Shown here piece after piece: positions 23,930-34,342 of a DNA stretch of 64,000 nt. The translations under genes were made by a program, and so were the position numbers. Source of the DNA: Peromyscus leucopus (Eukaryota; Chordata; Mammalia; Rodentia; Cricetidae). The notes under the pieces are model-generated. The model had not been told where the DNA came from. It ran no database searches and saw nothing but the letters and a program-made list of their open reading frames with translations. The stretch spans positions 3,258,124-3,322,123 of the forward strand of contig NC_051082.1 in the NCBI RefSeq assembly GCF_004664715.2. Direction: 5' to 3'. How positions within the stretch are numbered: the first letter of the stretch is position 1; each line of letters starts with the position of its first letter.

Positions 23930-24114
23930 CTGTTGGGAGACAGAGGGGAGATGTCACTTGTGCCTCAAGTGGCCACCCTGGCCTGGAGTCCCAGAGCCGT
24001 GAGTAGGACAGAGACAATCTGAGTGCTAGGGTGTGGTGCCGGGGTCCTCCTAACTCCTTATTAACACCCGACAGCCGGCAGAGGGCCTGAGAGTCCTGGA
24101 CTCTCCCCACGGGT

Positions 24115-24410
24115 ATTCTGAGTACCCACAATGCCCTGCATGCTGTACCAGGCACCTGGAATCTCCCTATGGTATTCTGAGTACCCACAATGCCCTGCAT
24201 GCTGTACCAGGCACCTGGAATCTCCCTATGGTATTCTGAGTACCCATAATGCCCTGCCATGGCTATTCTCTAAGTACCCACAATGCCCTGCGTGCTATAC
24301 CAGGCACTTGGAATCTCCCTATGGTATTCTGAGTACCCACAATGCCCTGCCATGGCTATTCTCTGAGTACTCACAATGCCCTGCGTGCTGTACCGGGCAC
24401 CTTCACATAC
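24115..24410 (+). repeat. 59-bp minisatellite, about five units
   Basis: The unit starts ATTCTGAGTACCCACAATGC and repeats exactly every 59 bases for the first units (24115, 24174, 24233). Later units carry an inserted CATGGCTATTCTCT variant, so the array has two alternating unit types. Confidence 0.95.
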
Positions 24411-24814
24411 ACAGCAGAACCAATCTGTGAGAGTGTCTGGGCCAGCCACACCCTCGTCCGCAGCCCAGTCAGCTAAGTGCTGAGCGCCCACAGAAGGGGG
24501 CAGCAGGCAGAGCGCCTAAGAGAGGCCCAAGGGGGCTCTGTCCTGCGAGGTGTCACCTTCTTTCTGCCTCAGGTGGCTCGTCTCTGGGGGTGGTGAGTGT
24601 GTGTCCCTGGCACAGCCCTGAAACACTGACTGACTCAACGTGACTGACTCATGGTGCTTGGAAAGCACCTGTAGGCTGCAATGGTGGCTGCACAGCCACT
24701 GCCTTCAGGGTGCAGCACTGTGTGTGTGTGGGGGGGGCGCGATGCCTCCAGGGTGAGAAGACACCATTCTGGGAGGAAGTAAAAATGCTACTGTTCATCT
24801 AGTGTACACAGGCA

Positions 24815-24815
<1 letters not shown>

Positions 24816-24845
<30 letters not shown>

Positions 24846-24952
24846 GCACGCACACACGTGCACACACGAGCTCACTGTATACTTTCTAGATAAACTCTGT
24901 GTGTGTGTGTGCGTGTGCGTGCATGTGTGTGTGCGCGTGCGTGTGTGTGTGT

Positions 24953-25006
<54 letters not shown>

Positions 25007-25008
25007 TT
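24816..25008 (+). repeat. (CA)n then (GT)n microsatellites
   Basis: A CA run at 24816-24868 and a GT run at 24897-25008 are separated by about 30 bases of unique sequence. Because CA and GT are complementary, the pair could form a hairpin. Confidence 0.95.
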
Positions 25009-25109
25009 TAGCTCAGGCATTGAACTTTCATACTTGGGGCATGATGAGGCGAGACATGTCTATGATGGCTCCATGGGGACACTAAAAACATAATTGAGAA
25101 CCCTGGCCT

Positions 25110-25235
25110 GGGGTGCAACCAATCTCAAGCTCTCCAACTCGCTTGCTCTGTGGCCTTGGGCAAGCTAGTTAACCTCTCTGACTCTCAGGGCCTTTACCTG
25201 TAAAATTCAGATCATAATAGCTACCACCCAGTCCT
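25110..25235 (+). repeat. MIR SINE, sense
   Basis: CTCTGTGGCCTTGGGCAAGC, then TAACCTCTCTGACTCTCAGG and ACCTGTAAAATTCAGAT are the MIR core and 3' part. This is an old mammalian repeat. Confidence 0.85.
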
Positions 25236-25766
25236 GTTCAAAATCACAGCGCTCTTGTACTTAGAAGAGAGCTGCACAGGGTCCCTGGAGGCGCCCACCC
25301 TGATGGCTGAGACGGCTGTCCTTATCATTATTGCTGCTGCTAACTGAAGGTCTTTAAGGCCCGCCCACCCCTGCACCCCTCCAGCACGCTGGACCCCTCC
25401 AGCACGCTTGTGTCTTTGCTTTTCATGTCCTCTAGACTACAGTAGGCCGCGGGCTGCTCAGGGACAGACATTCCCAGCAGGTGGTAGCCAATCTTCTGCT
25501 TCTAACTGTCCCAGCTGTGACGATGGCTGCAATAGCCACCAATGTCACAAGAGACATGGGCAATGTTACCCCGGCAGAGGCGTACGATGGCGCAGCAGCT
25601 TCCTGGGTCAGTAGCCAACACGGGGCCCTCACCTGTCCGTGCTGTGGATGGCAGCTGAACAGAAGTCAAGAAGAGCCACCCAGGCCACCCCCACAGGAGA
25701 CACCCAGGACCCCCCAATCCTCCCGCTCCCTATTCCCATCCACCTGTCACCTGGAAACCACCATAC

Positions 25767-25965
25767 CTGACACCCTGCCGTCCACGCTGCCTGCCATGCC
25801 CACCAGGTGCTCCAGCACCTGCTCACAGCAGGTGGTCTTCCCGGCCCCACTCCGGCCCAGAGCCACGATACTCTGGTCTCGCCTCTGGCTCAGCAGTGCC
25901 CAGTAGGCGCGCTGGGCCAGGGACGTGACATGGGCGGGCAGGCCATCCTGGCGGCCTCGGAGGAC
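25767..25965 (-). CDS. MYO18B: MYO18B coding exon 7 (P-loop exon)
   Basis: This 199-base exon begins after TTCCTGCAG and ends TCAG|GTATGG (phase 1). It encodes VLRGRQDGLPAHVTSLAQRA, then a stretch ending with the P-loop GRSGAGKT (about residues 630-637), followed by TCCEQVLEHLVGMAGSVDGR. Conventional myosins have GESGAGKT; human MYO18B has W and this animal has R at the second position. The GKT that contacts phosphate is kept. Class XVIII myosins are reported to have little or no ATPase activity, so nucleotide binding without turnover is the likely role. Confidence 0.97.
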
Positions 25966-26884
25966 CTGCAGGAAGAGGACAGGCATCAGCCCTCCCGCCA
26001 GCCTGCAGGGGTCATCCGCCGCGGGCTCACCGGGAGTCCTGGAGGACCTATGGGACCATCAACAGCTCCACCCAGGAGGGGTTCGCTGCACCTGCTAGCC
26101 AGATCATCGGGCAGGATTTGCCTGAAGTGAGGGAGCTGGGGAAACGGACACAATTGGATGAGCAACATTGAGCATGGAAACAGGGGATGGCTATCGATTT
26201 GTGATGTGAGTCATGAAAACAAACTGAGCCATCCCCCTGGCCAAGAAACTAGTCACAAGCAGTCACCGCTGGATTCTGATGAAGATATGGAACAAGCAAG
26301 ACCCTCGGACATTGTGGGTGGATGTTGTCACTGCAGAGTACAGGCTGGAGCGTCCCCCACAGAAATGTGAGCATTCGCCACTCAGCCCACACCACTGCAC
26401 CAGGGACACATCCAAGAGAAAGGAAGGCGTGTTCTTACAGACCCTGACGTCACCGGTCACACTGAACAACGGCACAGCATCCGGCCCTCAGCACCAGAGC
26501 ATGCCCCAACAAGTGCATGGAGACACCAGCTATCCTGGGCTTTGTACAGCATGTCCCAGGTCCCAGAAAACACCTCAAGCTCAGGAAGACAGATACAGTA
26601 TGAAGGAGTCACCAAGCTGACACCCTTGACGGCAAATAGAAGGAGCAAACAGCCGGGAAAGCCTTGGAGGCCAGCTCCTTCGGATAGGGCAAAGGCCAGA
26701 AAGCAGATCTAAGGGTTCTGGGGGAACTTGGTGGGTTCAGACTGATCACAGAGAGCCCAGAGCCCTCTCCAGGTGATGGCTGTCCTGAAGGATGTGATGG
26801 AGGGCTGTGGCAGGCGCTGCACAATCGCAGGAAAGTGGATTGAACTAGGTACAAGTTGGGTTTCATCAAACCCAGTTTTAAAGA

Positions 26885-27115
26885 GACAAGGAGCTGGGTA
26901 CAGAGGCGCAAGCCTGGGATCACAGCTACTCAAGAGGCCGAGGCAGGAGGGCTGCAAATTCAAGGCCTGCCTGGGCTACAGAGGAACTCATAGCCAGCCT
27001 GGACAAGCCGGTGAGGCCATCCCAGAATTTTAAAACAGAGGTATGACTCAACGGTACAGCACTTGCCTAGTATTCGAGAGACCCTGGGTTCCATCCCCAG
27101 TGCTCCTAGCCATAA
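26885..27115 (+). repeat. B1-ID composite SINE, sense
   Basis: A B1-like part (GCTACTCAAGAGGCCGAGGC, then CCTGCCTGGGCTACAGAGGA) is followed by an ID-like part (TATGACTCAACGGTACAGCA, then CTGGGTTCCATCCCCAGTGC). It ends in CAGA and CA repeats. Confidence 0.75.
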
Positions 27116-27144
27116 TGAGACAGACAGACAGACAGACACAGGCT

Positions 27145-27193
<49 letters not shown>
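27116..27193 (+). repeat. (CAGA)n(CA)n microsatellite
   Basis: About five CAGA units are followed by about 22 CA units at the 3' end of the SINE. Confidence 0.95.
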
Positions 27194-27195
<2 letters not shown>

Positions 27196-28650
27196 TGCAT
27201 TCCGGAGTACATAATTATTCCAAAGCCCCAGAATACCCGGAGGACAAGGACCAGAGAAAACATGACAGTGACCCTGGAACCCAGAAGGGGGTGAGCAGCC
27301 TCCTCCATGCTGCCCAGGAGAAGGTGACTCGAGGGCGCTTGGTTTTGTCATGTGACCCTGACAGAGTCTACATAGAAATATCCTTGGGGACAGGAGAGGC
27401 TGAGGAGGCCAGGCATGTGGGAAACCTAGAAGGATAGAAATCCAAGGCCCCAGACCCCACAGTGACCACTGGGCCCAGCCTAGCCTTGTCCCCTCCCTGA
27501 GACTTGGAGGAACCGGGGCACATGCCCAGAAGGCCCTCCTCATAGCTCAGACCTCTAGCTGGTGGCTGTTTGGGGAACCGGGGCCGGAGTGGCCTCACCC
27601 TGCTTTGAGTCTTTTATTCTAAACGGATAGACACCAGCACTCAGTAGGTTCTTAAATCAGGAGCCATGGGACAAGGCCTGCCCTACTGGACACAGTCTCA
27701 GCGCCTGGGCACTCCAGGTCATGAGCAAGCCCGCACTGTGTGGGGAACAGATGGTGTGGGACTTCACACCCATGAGCACCCACAGGCCTACCTGTGACAC
27801 CTTGGGCCTCCTGCAGAGCGCATGGCAGCCCCCCTCCAGAGACCCCCCTCCCGGCTGCATCCCCATGTTCACATGTGTCCTCACATCCACGGACACTTCA
27901 ACAGGCTCCAACCCTGAGGGAGCCTCTCGCCATGTCCCGAAGCCACCTAGCCCAGATTCAAGCGGCCCCTAGTCCCGGGCCACTGCAGGCCTGTCCCCCA
28001 GCTGGTGGCTGTTTGGGGGACCAGAGGCTGACTGGGCCAACTTCCTATGAGACTTGAGAGGCCAGAGGACCGGAGGAGGGAAGGAGTGAAGCCCAGGGCC
28101 CTCCACAGGGAGGCCTGGGCAGTGCCGCTCAGAGCTCCCCCTGTGCCTGTATTTTCGGGAGCTTTTGCCCAGTTTATGACGTCCAGTCTGAGAAGAGAGA
28201 CCCGGGGTGGGCATCGCCGCATGGGACTCCAGTGAGCCAAGAGTGACTTTGCAGCCCTGAGTGACAGCCGAGAGCCAAGGTTTGGGAGCAAGCATCATGG
28301 CCTTCCCAGAGCCCCGTCTCCACAAGGCGGGAATAGCGCACAGAGGACGTGGCCAGATCTGGCTGCAACCTCAGTCGGCCCGTGTGATTCTGTCACCCAC
28401 ACCACCGTACCAGTCACACCCGGGACCTGGGACGCGTGCCCCTCGCCCGCTGGCTTCTTCAGGTCCCACCTTTATCCACGTGTGTCCAGTCCACTCTGGC
28501 CACCGTGGACTCTACCATCTGTGGCCTGTTTCTCCCCCTCAACGCCCTCAGGGCAGCAGGGTTGGTGCTCCTCAGAGCCCAACACCCACCAGCAAACTGC
28601 TTCCTGGGACAGGCTTGGGCTCAGAGGGCACGGGTGTGGTCCAGGCCTCT

Positions 28651-28664
28651 CCACCAGGTGGCGC
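28651..28664 (+). promoter_or_regulatory. Perfect CTCF core motif
   Basis: The plus strand reads CCACCAGGTGGCGC, which fits the core CCASYAGRKGGCRS at all 14 positions. It is in unique intron sequence about 470 bases upstream, on the plus-strand coordinate, of coding exon 6's 3' end. Occupancy is inferred. Confidence 0.6.
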
Positions 28665-29118
28665 CATGAGCCTTTGCTTTCATGCCGAATCCTGACCCAA
28701 AAAAAATGCCCTTTCCTCCACTTAACAGCTAATAAATGAATATCAGGATAAACGGGGCTTCTGTCTCACACGAATGTGGCTATGTGGGGATTCAGAGAGT
28801 CTAAGCATGTGTCAGGAGCTCAGAGGAGCCGCAGCCTGGCCTTTGGGGTCCTCTGCTTGCGTGTCTGTAAAATGGCTTTCCAGGTGGGTGTCACAGCTAG
28901 TATTTACAGCCACCTGGGCTTCAGACCGGAGCCCACCTTTCCCCTCTAGGGAGCAGGGCGTCACATGGTCCTCAGTGCCTGCCAAGTCCCAGATCCTCGT
29001 CTTGAGCAGAGCTGAGGGTTTCCCGGGATGCTGGTGCTCTGCCCCCCCCCCCCCCGCCACGCCCCAATGCCCAGGAAAAGGAGTCTTCCACATGCCCCCT
29101 GCCGTGGTCCCACCTCAC

Positions 29119-29295
29119 CTTCCACGCAGAGGGCACTGTGGTTGTCTGGGGCTGCATGGCGATCAGATCAGGGCCGGAACGGGTGTGTGGCAGCTGAGCC
29201 CGGTAGCGCTGTAGGAGCGTGTTCAGGACGCTTGACTCGTTAACGCTGACCAGAGAAGCCAGGTCCTCGGCCTGGTCCAGCTCAGAGGGGTTGGC
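29119..29295 (-). CDS. MYO18B: MYO18B coding exon 6 (start of motor head)
   Basis: This 177-base, 59-codon exon runs from GTCTGCAG to GTGAGG. It encodes ANPSELDQAEDLASLVSVNE, then SSVLNTLLQRYRAQL, a region equivalent to the motor start in class XVIII myosins (DLASL..NESSVLNTL.QRY). The last third (PQTTTVPSAWK) differs most from human, as expected for a surface insert. Both ends are phase 0. Confidence 0.95.
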
Positions 29296-30136
29296 CTGCA
29301 GACATCACACAGGATCTTATCTGGCTTCCTCATCCCCCACCCCATGCACACCACCATGCATGCACAGACATGTATGTGCAGGACGCCTGTACAAACACAC
29401 CTGCATGCATATTTGTGCCCACACAAGACACGGTGTGGCCTTGTCATGTCAAAGCCTCGTGACAAAGGCCAGCACACAGGCGAGGAAGTGACAGCCCCTC
29501 CCCTTGCCCTGCCTATCTCCTTTGCTTTTGGCCCCCTTCCTGGATGCACTGCCCGGTGAGGCCGATGTCTCCAAGACAGACCAAGGAAAGCCCTGAGCTC
29601 ATCATGCAGTGGCTTCGGATGGGCACATGTCCCTTGCTATTATCTGCTTTTCTAGGTCTCAGAGAGGAGTGTCAGACATGCCCTGTGACACCCAGGGGTG
29701 GAAGCCAATGGCCAACTATCTCCTTCACCAAGGCTCCCTCGAAGATACGCACAATCTCCTACGAGAAAGGTTGATCCCCAAAGTATAGGCCATTGGAACC
29801 TACGCTACAATAGCAAGCTGCCCGTTTAACTGAGTTCCCTGGCATCCAGGTTGAAAAGGGAAGCACGTCTGTAGAACGATTTACACAAAATGAAGAGTCG
29901 TCGTCGTCGTGGGTTGCTTGGGTCAGCCAGAACTACAGTGGTAGGCTGACATGCCTGTCTTCACAGAGAGTCGAGAGGACACAGTGAGTGACCCGTCATG
30001 GAATACCACCGGCAGAGCCATGACTCCCATGGTTTTCCCACAACCCCTCTAGACACCTGTAGGCAGGGTCAGGGGAGCCCGTTGCAGGGTGCAGATGGAA
30101 GGTACAGAGCCGTGATGGGAGGGAAGGGCGACTCAC
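29296..30136 (-). other. MYO18B: MYO18B intron between coding exons 5 and 6
   Basis: An 841-base intron. There is a short CA/TG-like stretch near 29340-29420, otherwise unique. Confidence 0.88.
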
Positions 30137-30249
30137 TCGGTGAACCTGCTCCTCATCCACCTCTGTGACAGTCTTGTCGGAATCGATACAGAGACGCACC
30201 CTTCCGGGCGGCGGGTCGGCTGTCCCCTCGTCTGGTTTGAGCACTGTTG
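30137..30249 (-). CDS. MYO18B: MYO18B coding exon 5 (SH3-like domain, second part)
   Basis: This 113-base exon lies between CCCACACAG and GTGAGT. It completes the codon left open by the previous exon and encodes ATVLKPDEGTADPPPGRVRL, then CIDSDKTVTEVDEEQVHR. It matches human ATVLKPDEGTADLPAGRVRL. The segment forms the later strands of the SH3-like domain. Exit phase is 0. Confidence 0.95.
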
Positions 30250-30274
30250 CTGTGTGGGCAACCAGAGACAGGTG

Positions 30275-30362
30275 GAAAAGAGGAGGGAACAGAGGGGGGG
30301 AAGGGGAGGGGAAAAGAAGGGAAGGGAAGAGGAGGGGAGGGCAGGGGAGGGGAGGGAAAGGT
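30275..30362 (+). repeat. (GGGGA/GGGAA)n purine tract
   Basis: An almost pure purine strand of about 88 bases. It is low-complexity sequence with G-quadruplex or triplex potential. Confidence 0.9.
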
Positions 30363-30465
30363 CCCTGAGTCAGGCCAAGGAGCTGAAGACAGAACTTGGG
30401 ACAGGCTCAAAGGTTCGGCTGGGTTCTGTCTGCATAAAGGGCCTCAGCTGTGACCCCCTAAGCTA

Positions 30466-30575
30466 GCGGTTCTCATGTGGGTTGCAACCTCTTGGGGGGG
30501 GGGTGTCAAACGACCCTTTCACAGGGGTCACCTAAGGGTCACAGCGTTAGGAAGATTGAGAACCACTGCACTGAG
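30466..30575 (+). mobile_element. URR1-type hAT-Charlie MITE, internally deleted
   Basis: It has near-inverted ends GCGGTTCTCATGTGGGTTGC and ATTGAGAACCACTGCA. The inner ACGACCCTTTCACAGGGGTC is diagnostic of URR1. At about 110 bases it is shorter than the usual copy, so the centre is missing. No transposase is encoded. Confidence 0.85.
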
Positions 30576-30871
30576 CCCTTTAGGGACAAAGGCTGAGTCT
30601 GACTTACGGGGCGGAGCACTGAGCGGGCCCCTCAGAGGGTGGTGCCCACTGACCCGTCCCACACCTAGGTTAGGACAGGACAATCGCCCTTGCAGCTCCG
30701 TGACAGTACAAATGGATCCCTCTCCTCCGGAACACAGAATGACTTAGAGTGCAGCCTCCAGCCTCAGCTGGTCAACAAGCATGGGCTTGGGAGTGGGGGG
30801 TCTCTCTGCCCGCCGGCTCTGGACCCTGGTCCTGGCAGCATTTTGGAATCCACGCCATGAGCTGCCTTTTC

Positions 30872-31066
30872 TTTTTCTTTCTTTTTTTTTGTTTTATTTT
30901 TATTTTATTTTTTTTTTGGTTTTTCGAGACAGGGTTTCTCTGTGTAGCTTTGCGCCTTTCCTGGATCTCACTCTGTAGACCAGGCTGGCCTCGAACTCAC
31001 AGAGATCCGCCTGCCTCTGCCTCCCAAGTGCTGGGATTAAAGGCGTGCGCCACCACCGCCCGGCCA
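30872..31066 (-). repeat. B1 SINE, antisense, with perfect target duplication
   Basis: A full B1 read on the minus strand, with a T-rich (reverse A-tail) start and CCGGGCGGTGGTGGCGCACG at the end. The duplication GAGCTGCCTTTTC occurs at 30859-30871 and 31067-31079. The diagnostic region (plus strand TAGCTTTGCGCCTTTCCTGG) is the type I know from cricetid rodents. The low divergence and intact duplication mean recent insertion. Confidence 0.95.
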
Positions 31067-31255
31067 GAGCTGCCTTTTCCTTCCCAAGGCTCTGGTGCCT
31101 TGGAACGCCACACTCTCACCTCGGCATCTCCTCCTCTACCTCCTCGCCCCGAGAGTGAAATAAAACCGGCTGAGAACTGACGGCAGGAGAGACGTGAGAA
31201 GAACAGAGTGGGGACCCTCCCCCCCCCCGACCCAGGCAGGGCGGAACCCACTTAC

Positions 31256-31322
31256 CGAGAGAGAACCCATCCTTCTGCACCAGCCACACTTTTTGTGCCT
31301 CGTACCAACTCTCCTCCGGAGC
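31256..31322 (-). CDS. MYO18B: MYO18B coding exon 4 (SH3-like domain, first part)
   Basis: This 67-base exon lies between CTCCCAG and GTAAGT. It encodes APEESWYEAQKVWLVQKDGF plus SL and one base of the next codon. It aligns with human APEDRWYEAEKVWLAQKDGF. The W-x-x-x-x-x-V-W pattern opens the N-terminal SH3-like barrel found in front of many myosin heads. Entry phase is 0 and exit phase is 1, matching the next exon. Confidence 0.95.
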
Positions 31323-31687
31323 CTGGGAGCAAAGAGAGCATCACTTAACCGGCAACCATCACCAGCCCCGGGCTTGGTGTGGGGACCCCAAACCGGGAGC
31401 TTCTCACGGAGCTGCCAGAGATCGGAACCTTCTAACGGAACCTCGGGCATGGGGTCTTAGAGAATTGTGGCCAGTAGTAGCACTAGTAGCATTGGGGGGT
31501 GTGGGGACCTCGGGAGAAGTCTGGCCCGGGCATAGGCTACTTGGAGCCTAGGGGCCTCACTTTTCAGAGAAGAGCTCTCCTGGCCTCCTGACATGCTGGG
31601 CTCTGGCCAGCCCTCTGCCCACAACTGTGGCCTCCCCTAGGGCATGTCCTTCCCATTCTTCATGCTCTACAGTCCACGACCCATCAC
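31323..31687 (-). other. MYO18B: MYO18B intron between coding exons 3 and 4
   Basis: A 365-base intron with a GTGATG donor and CTCCCAG acceptor. There is nothing else of note. Confidence 0.92.
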
Positions 31688-32911
31688 CTGGTCAGAGTCT
31701 CCACTCTGGCCCCGACGGCCTGGGTCCTGCAGGCCCAGCTCCTCCTCCACAGGCTTCTGCATAGAAGGCTTTTCCACTCGGATCTTGGGGGCAGGCGCTA
31801 CATGACCTTCTGCCCGAGGCTCCGCAATGTCCACATCTTCCTCTACGCGCACACAGGCCTCCTCGGCTCCCCGCACCCTGCTTTCTGGCTGGTCCTCCTT
31901 CCTTGCAGCATCTGCCAATGTCCCTTCTGTAGCTGGGGCCTCGCGGCTTTCCTCAGGAGTCTCAGCCGCCGCCCCAGGCTGCTCCTGGTGTTTCTCTGGG
32001 GTCACCGGCTTCTTCTGGGGTTTCCCTGCCTTTTCCTTCCTCCCTGGAGCCTCCTGCTGCTGCCCCCTGGGCTCTGCTGTGCCTTGGAGGTCACCCATCT
32101 TCTCGTCCCTACGTCGAGGTTCAGTCTCTCTGTTCTTACTCTGAGGACTGCCCCACTTGCTCCTTGGGCCCAGGGGGCCTCCCCACTTCCTCGTGGGGAC
32201 TGGGGGCTCCATGGGTCTCACTTCAGTGCCTGCATCCTTGGGTGCACCCCCCTTTTCCATCTTCTTTGGAGGACCTCCTCCTTCTTTCTCTGCTGTCCCC
32301 TCTTGTCCCTGGTTTCCTGCCCCCTGGGCTGGGGACCCCGTCCCCTGCCCCTCCATGCTCTGGGCCTCACATTCTTTTTGCCCTTTGGTCTGGGGGTCCC
32401 GGCTCCCCTTTCCCTCTGTGCCCTGACACTTCCCACCTTTTGTGCCCTGGCCTGTGTCTCCGTCACCCCTAGTCCTGGTCTTCTCTGGTATGGGTGCCCG
32501 GGGGCCACAGGGAGTCCCCGTGGTTGTCTCCTTCTTTGCCCCTCCAGGATCCGTGTCTGGAGCTGGGGTCTTGTCCGTGGGGGTGTCACGAGGTTGAGTC
32601 TTCTGCTCTGGCTTGGCCAGCTCTGGATCTAGCTTGGCCACCATCAGCAGCACATCACCCCTCCTCACACCCCTCTTGAAGGGCAGTGTCCTTTTGGCTG
32701 GTGTTCCTGCGGGACCTGACTCCTGCGGCCGCTCCCCAACAGTGCTGGTCACAGACGCAGCGGCGTTCTTGTCATCAGCCCCTGGGGGCTCCCTGCCTGG
32801 AATGTCTGCACTCTTCGTGGTGGCTGATGGGCTGTCCTGGGAAGTCTGCTGGCTTCCAGGCTTGGGGACATGGTTGGTCTTGTTGGCTTGGTTAGTGGGA
32901 ACTTCTGGGGT
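31688..32911 (-). CDS. MYO18B: MYO18B coding exon 3 (large disordered-region exon)
   Basis: This 1,224-base exon encodes 408 residues in one open frame. It starts after TTTCCTAG with TPEVPTNQ (human IPEISISQ) and ends GDSDQ before GTGATGG. The middle holds the conserved block LPFKRGVRRGDVLLMVAKLD, after which the sequence is low-complexity and rich in Lys, Glu, Pro, Thr, Gly and Gln, as in the human N-terminal extension. Blocks such as RKWGGPLGPRSKWGSPQ match human RKWGGFLGRRSKWDGPQ. No fold is expected here. Both ends are phase 0. The opposite strand carries a long spurious open frame because of the base composition. Confidence 0.96.
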
Positions 32912-33084
32912 CTAGGAAAGAGACCATGGTGTATTTAGCTGCCGGATGACTCATCAGAGGCCATTCATTCCCAGGTTCACCCACCCAAAGATGCCCAAAC
33001 CCTTCTGACAAGGCAGAATCTGTGCTTGGCAGTGAACTTCAGCCTAGACAGAGGCTGAGGACCAACAGGATCAGGGAAGGAAGG

Positions 33085-33215
33085 TGGGCTTGTGAGTCCA
33101 GCAGAACCAAGTTCAACTCCACCTCTGCCTCTCTCCACTGTGTGTCGTCATCGTTGGGGTAAACTCCCTCCCCTTCTTATCAATAACGTGAGGATCATAA
33201 AGACCTGCCTTGCAG
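33085..33215 (+). repeat. MIR SINE fragment
   Basis: CAAGTTCAACTCCACCTCTG, then TAACGTGAGGATCATAAAGA resemble the MIR core and tail. Diverged. Confidence 0.55.
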
Positions 33216-33919
33216 GGTGGGTGTTAGGACTGGTGGTGGTCCAGCACACAGTCAGTCCTCGGGGGCTGTTGGGATGCAGCAGTTGTTATTTCTATAGCAA
33301 CCTCCTGATGAGATCATCGGTAGGGGACATGTTCTCATCGTGGCCCTGATGCTGGGCAGCTGTGGCCCATTGTCTATCTTCTGTGAGCTTTGGTTGCCCC
33401 CCCTCTGCCACCCCCCACTCCCTACCCCCGCAAGCATGCTGTTTAGATGGTTGCAGGGTGACCCTGGAAAGGCTTTCTGGAATCTCAGAGCGGGAAACAG
33501 GAGGCAGCGCCCACTCCAGCCATCCTGGGTTCTCACACCCGCTGTCCACTCCATCCAACCTCCCACCCATCCCTCACCCATCAGCTATTTGTCATTTTAT
33601 AACTGATCAGGACGTGGACGGCCACCCCAAGTCTTCAGGAAGTTCACCAACACACACTCAGTGAGGTTCTTCCAATCCTCTTCAGGGTCAGTTTGTCTCC
33701 ACTCACCCTACATTCTGGCCACACTGGATACCTTCTCGTCCCTGGCCCGCCCACCCCTTCCCTGCACCCTCAGGCTTGCTCATGATGATCCTGATGCCCA
33801 GCAGGCATGCCCTTTCTCCTCTCTCCCTGTCTGTTCTCTTTCCTGTACCTCACCCGCATGACCTACTCCCCCCCCCCCGCCCCCACCTGGGCAGCTCCAG
33901 AGATGGGGCTTTGCATGGC

Positions 33920-34015
33920 CTGGCTCTGTCTCTATCTGGTCTTGTGACCTTGGGGAAAGTGTCTTGCCCTCTCTGGGCCTTGGTCTCCACCTCTGATAAA
34001 TGGGTATGACTCCCA
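33920..34015 (+). repeat. MIR SINE fragment
   Basis: TCTTGTGACCTTGGGGAAAG, then CTCTCTGGGCCTTGGTCTCC and TGATAAATGGGTATGA are typical MIR sequence. Confidence 0.8.
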
Positions 34016-34286
34016 TCCCCACTTGCGCACTGAGTTTTAGACAGGGCCATGAGCACGAAGTGAGCGTTGTTTGATCATAGACAGGGACATTCTTCATGAC
34101 CAATTCCCTATCCACCGGGTGGGCCGTGGCCGCTGTGTGTGCTTTAATTCAGGCAGAGGCAGGCCCAGGGCCCGGCTATCCTGTCATTCTCTTCCATGAG
34201 ACCCACAGCTGCTGTTAGGTGCTCGTGAGTGGCTTGCAGACACAGAGAACCCTCTGTCACTAGACAGGTGCACGCATGTGTGGCGG

Positions 34287-34342
34287 GTGTAAGCACATGC
34301 AGCATAGATGAACTGTGTAAGCACATGTAGCATAGATGAACT
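34287..34342 (+). repeat. 28-bp tandem duplication
   Basis: GTGTAAGCACATGCAGCATA plus GATGAACT is repeated twice with one mismatch (34287-34314, 34315-34342). Confidence 0.9.

Larger units (their letters stand above)
23930..25766 (-). other. MYO18B: MYO18B intron between coding exons 7 and 8
   Basis: A 1.8-kb intron. It contains the 59-base minisatellite, CA/GT microsatellites and a MIR, listed separately. The stretch 25240-25766 shows nothing else. Confidence 0.9.
25966..29118 (-). other. MYO18B: MYO18B intron between coding exons 6 and 7
   Basis: A 3.2-kb intron with a B1/B4-type SINE plus CA tract and a perfect CTCF core (28651-28664). The rest, including 27200-28640, is unique with no supportable exon. 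Confidence 0.88.
30250..31255 (-). other. MYO18B: MYO18B intron between coding exons 4 and 5
   Basis: A 1.0-kb intron made up largely of a GGGGA tract, a URR1-type MITE and a B1 SINE, listed separately. Confidence 0.9.

Noticed and set aside
31802..32632. A 276-codon open frame on the plus strand opposite MYO18B coding exon 3
   Set aside because: It is a by-product of the stop-poor composition of the real exon on the other strand. It has no recognisable domain and would overlap the conserved exon entirely.
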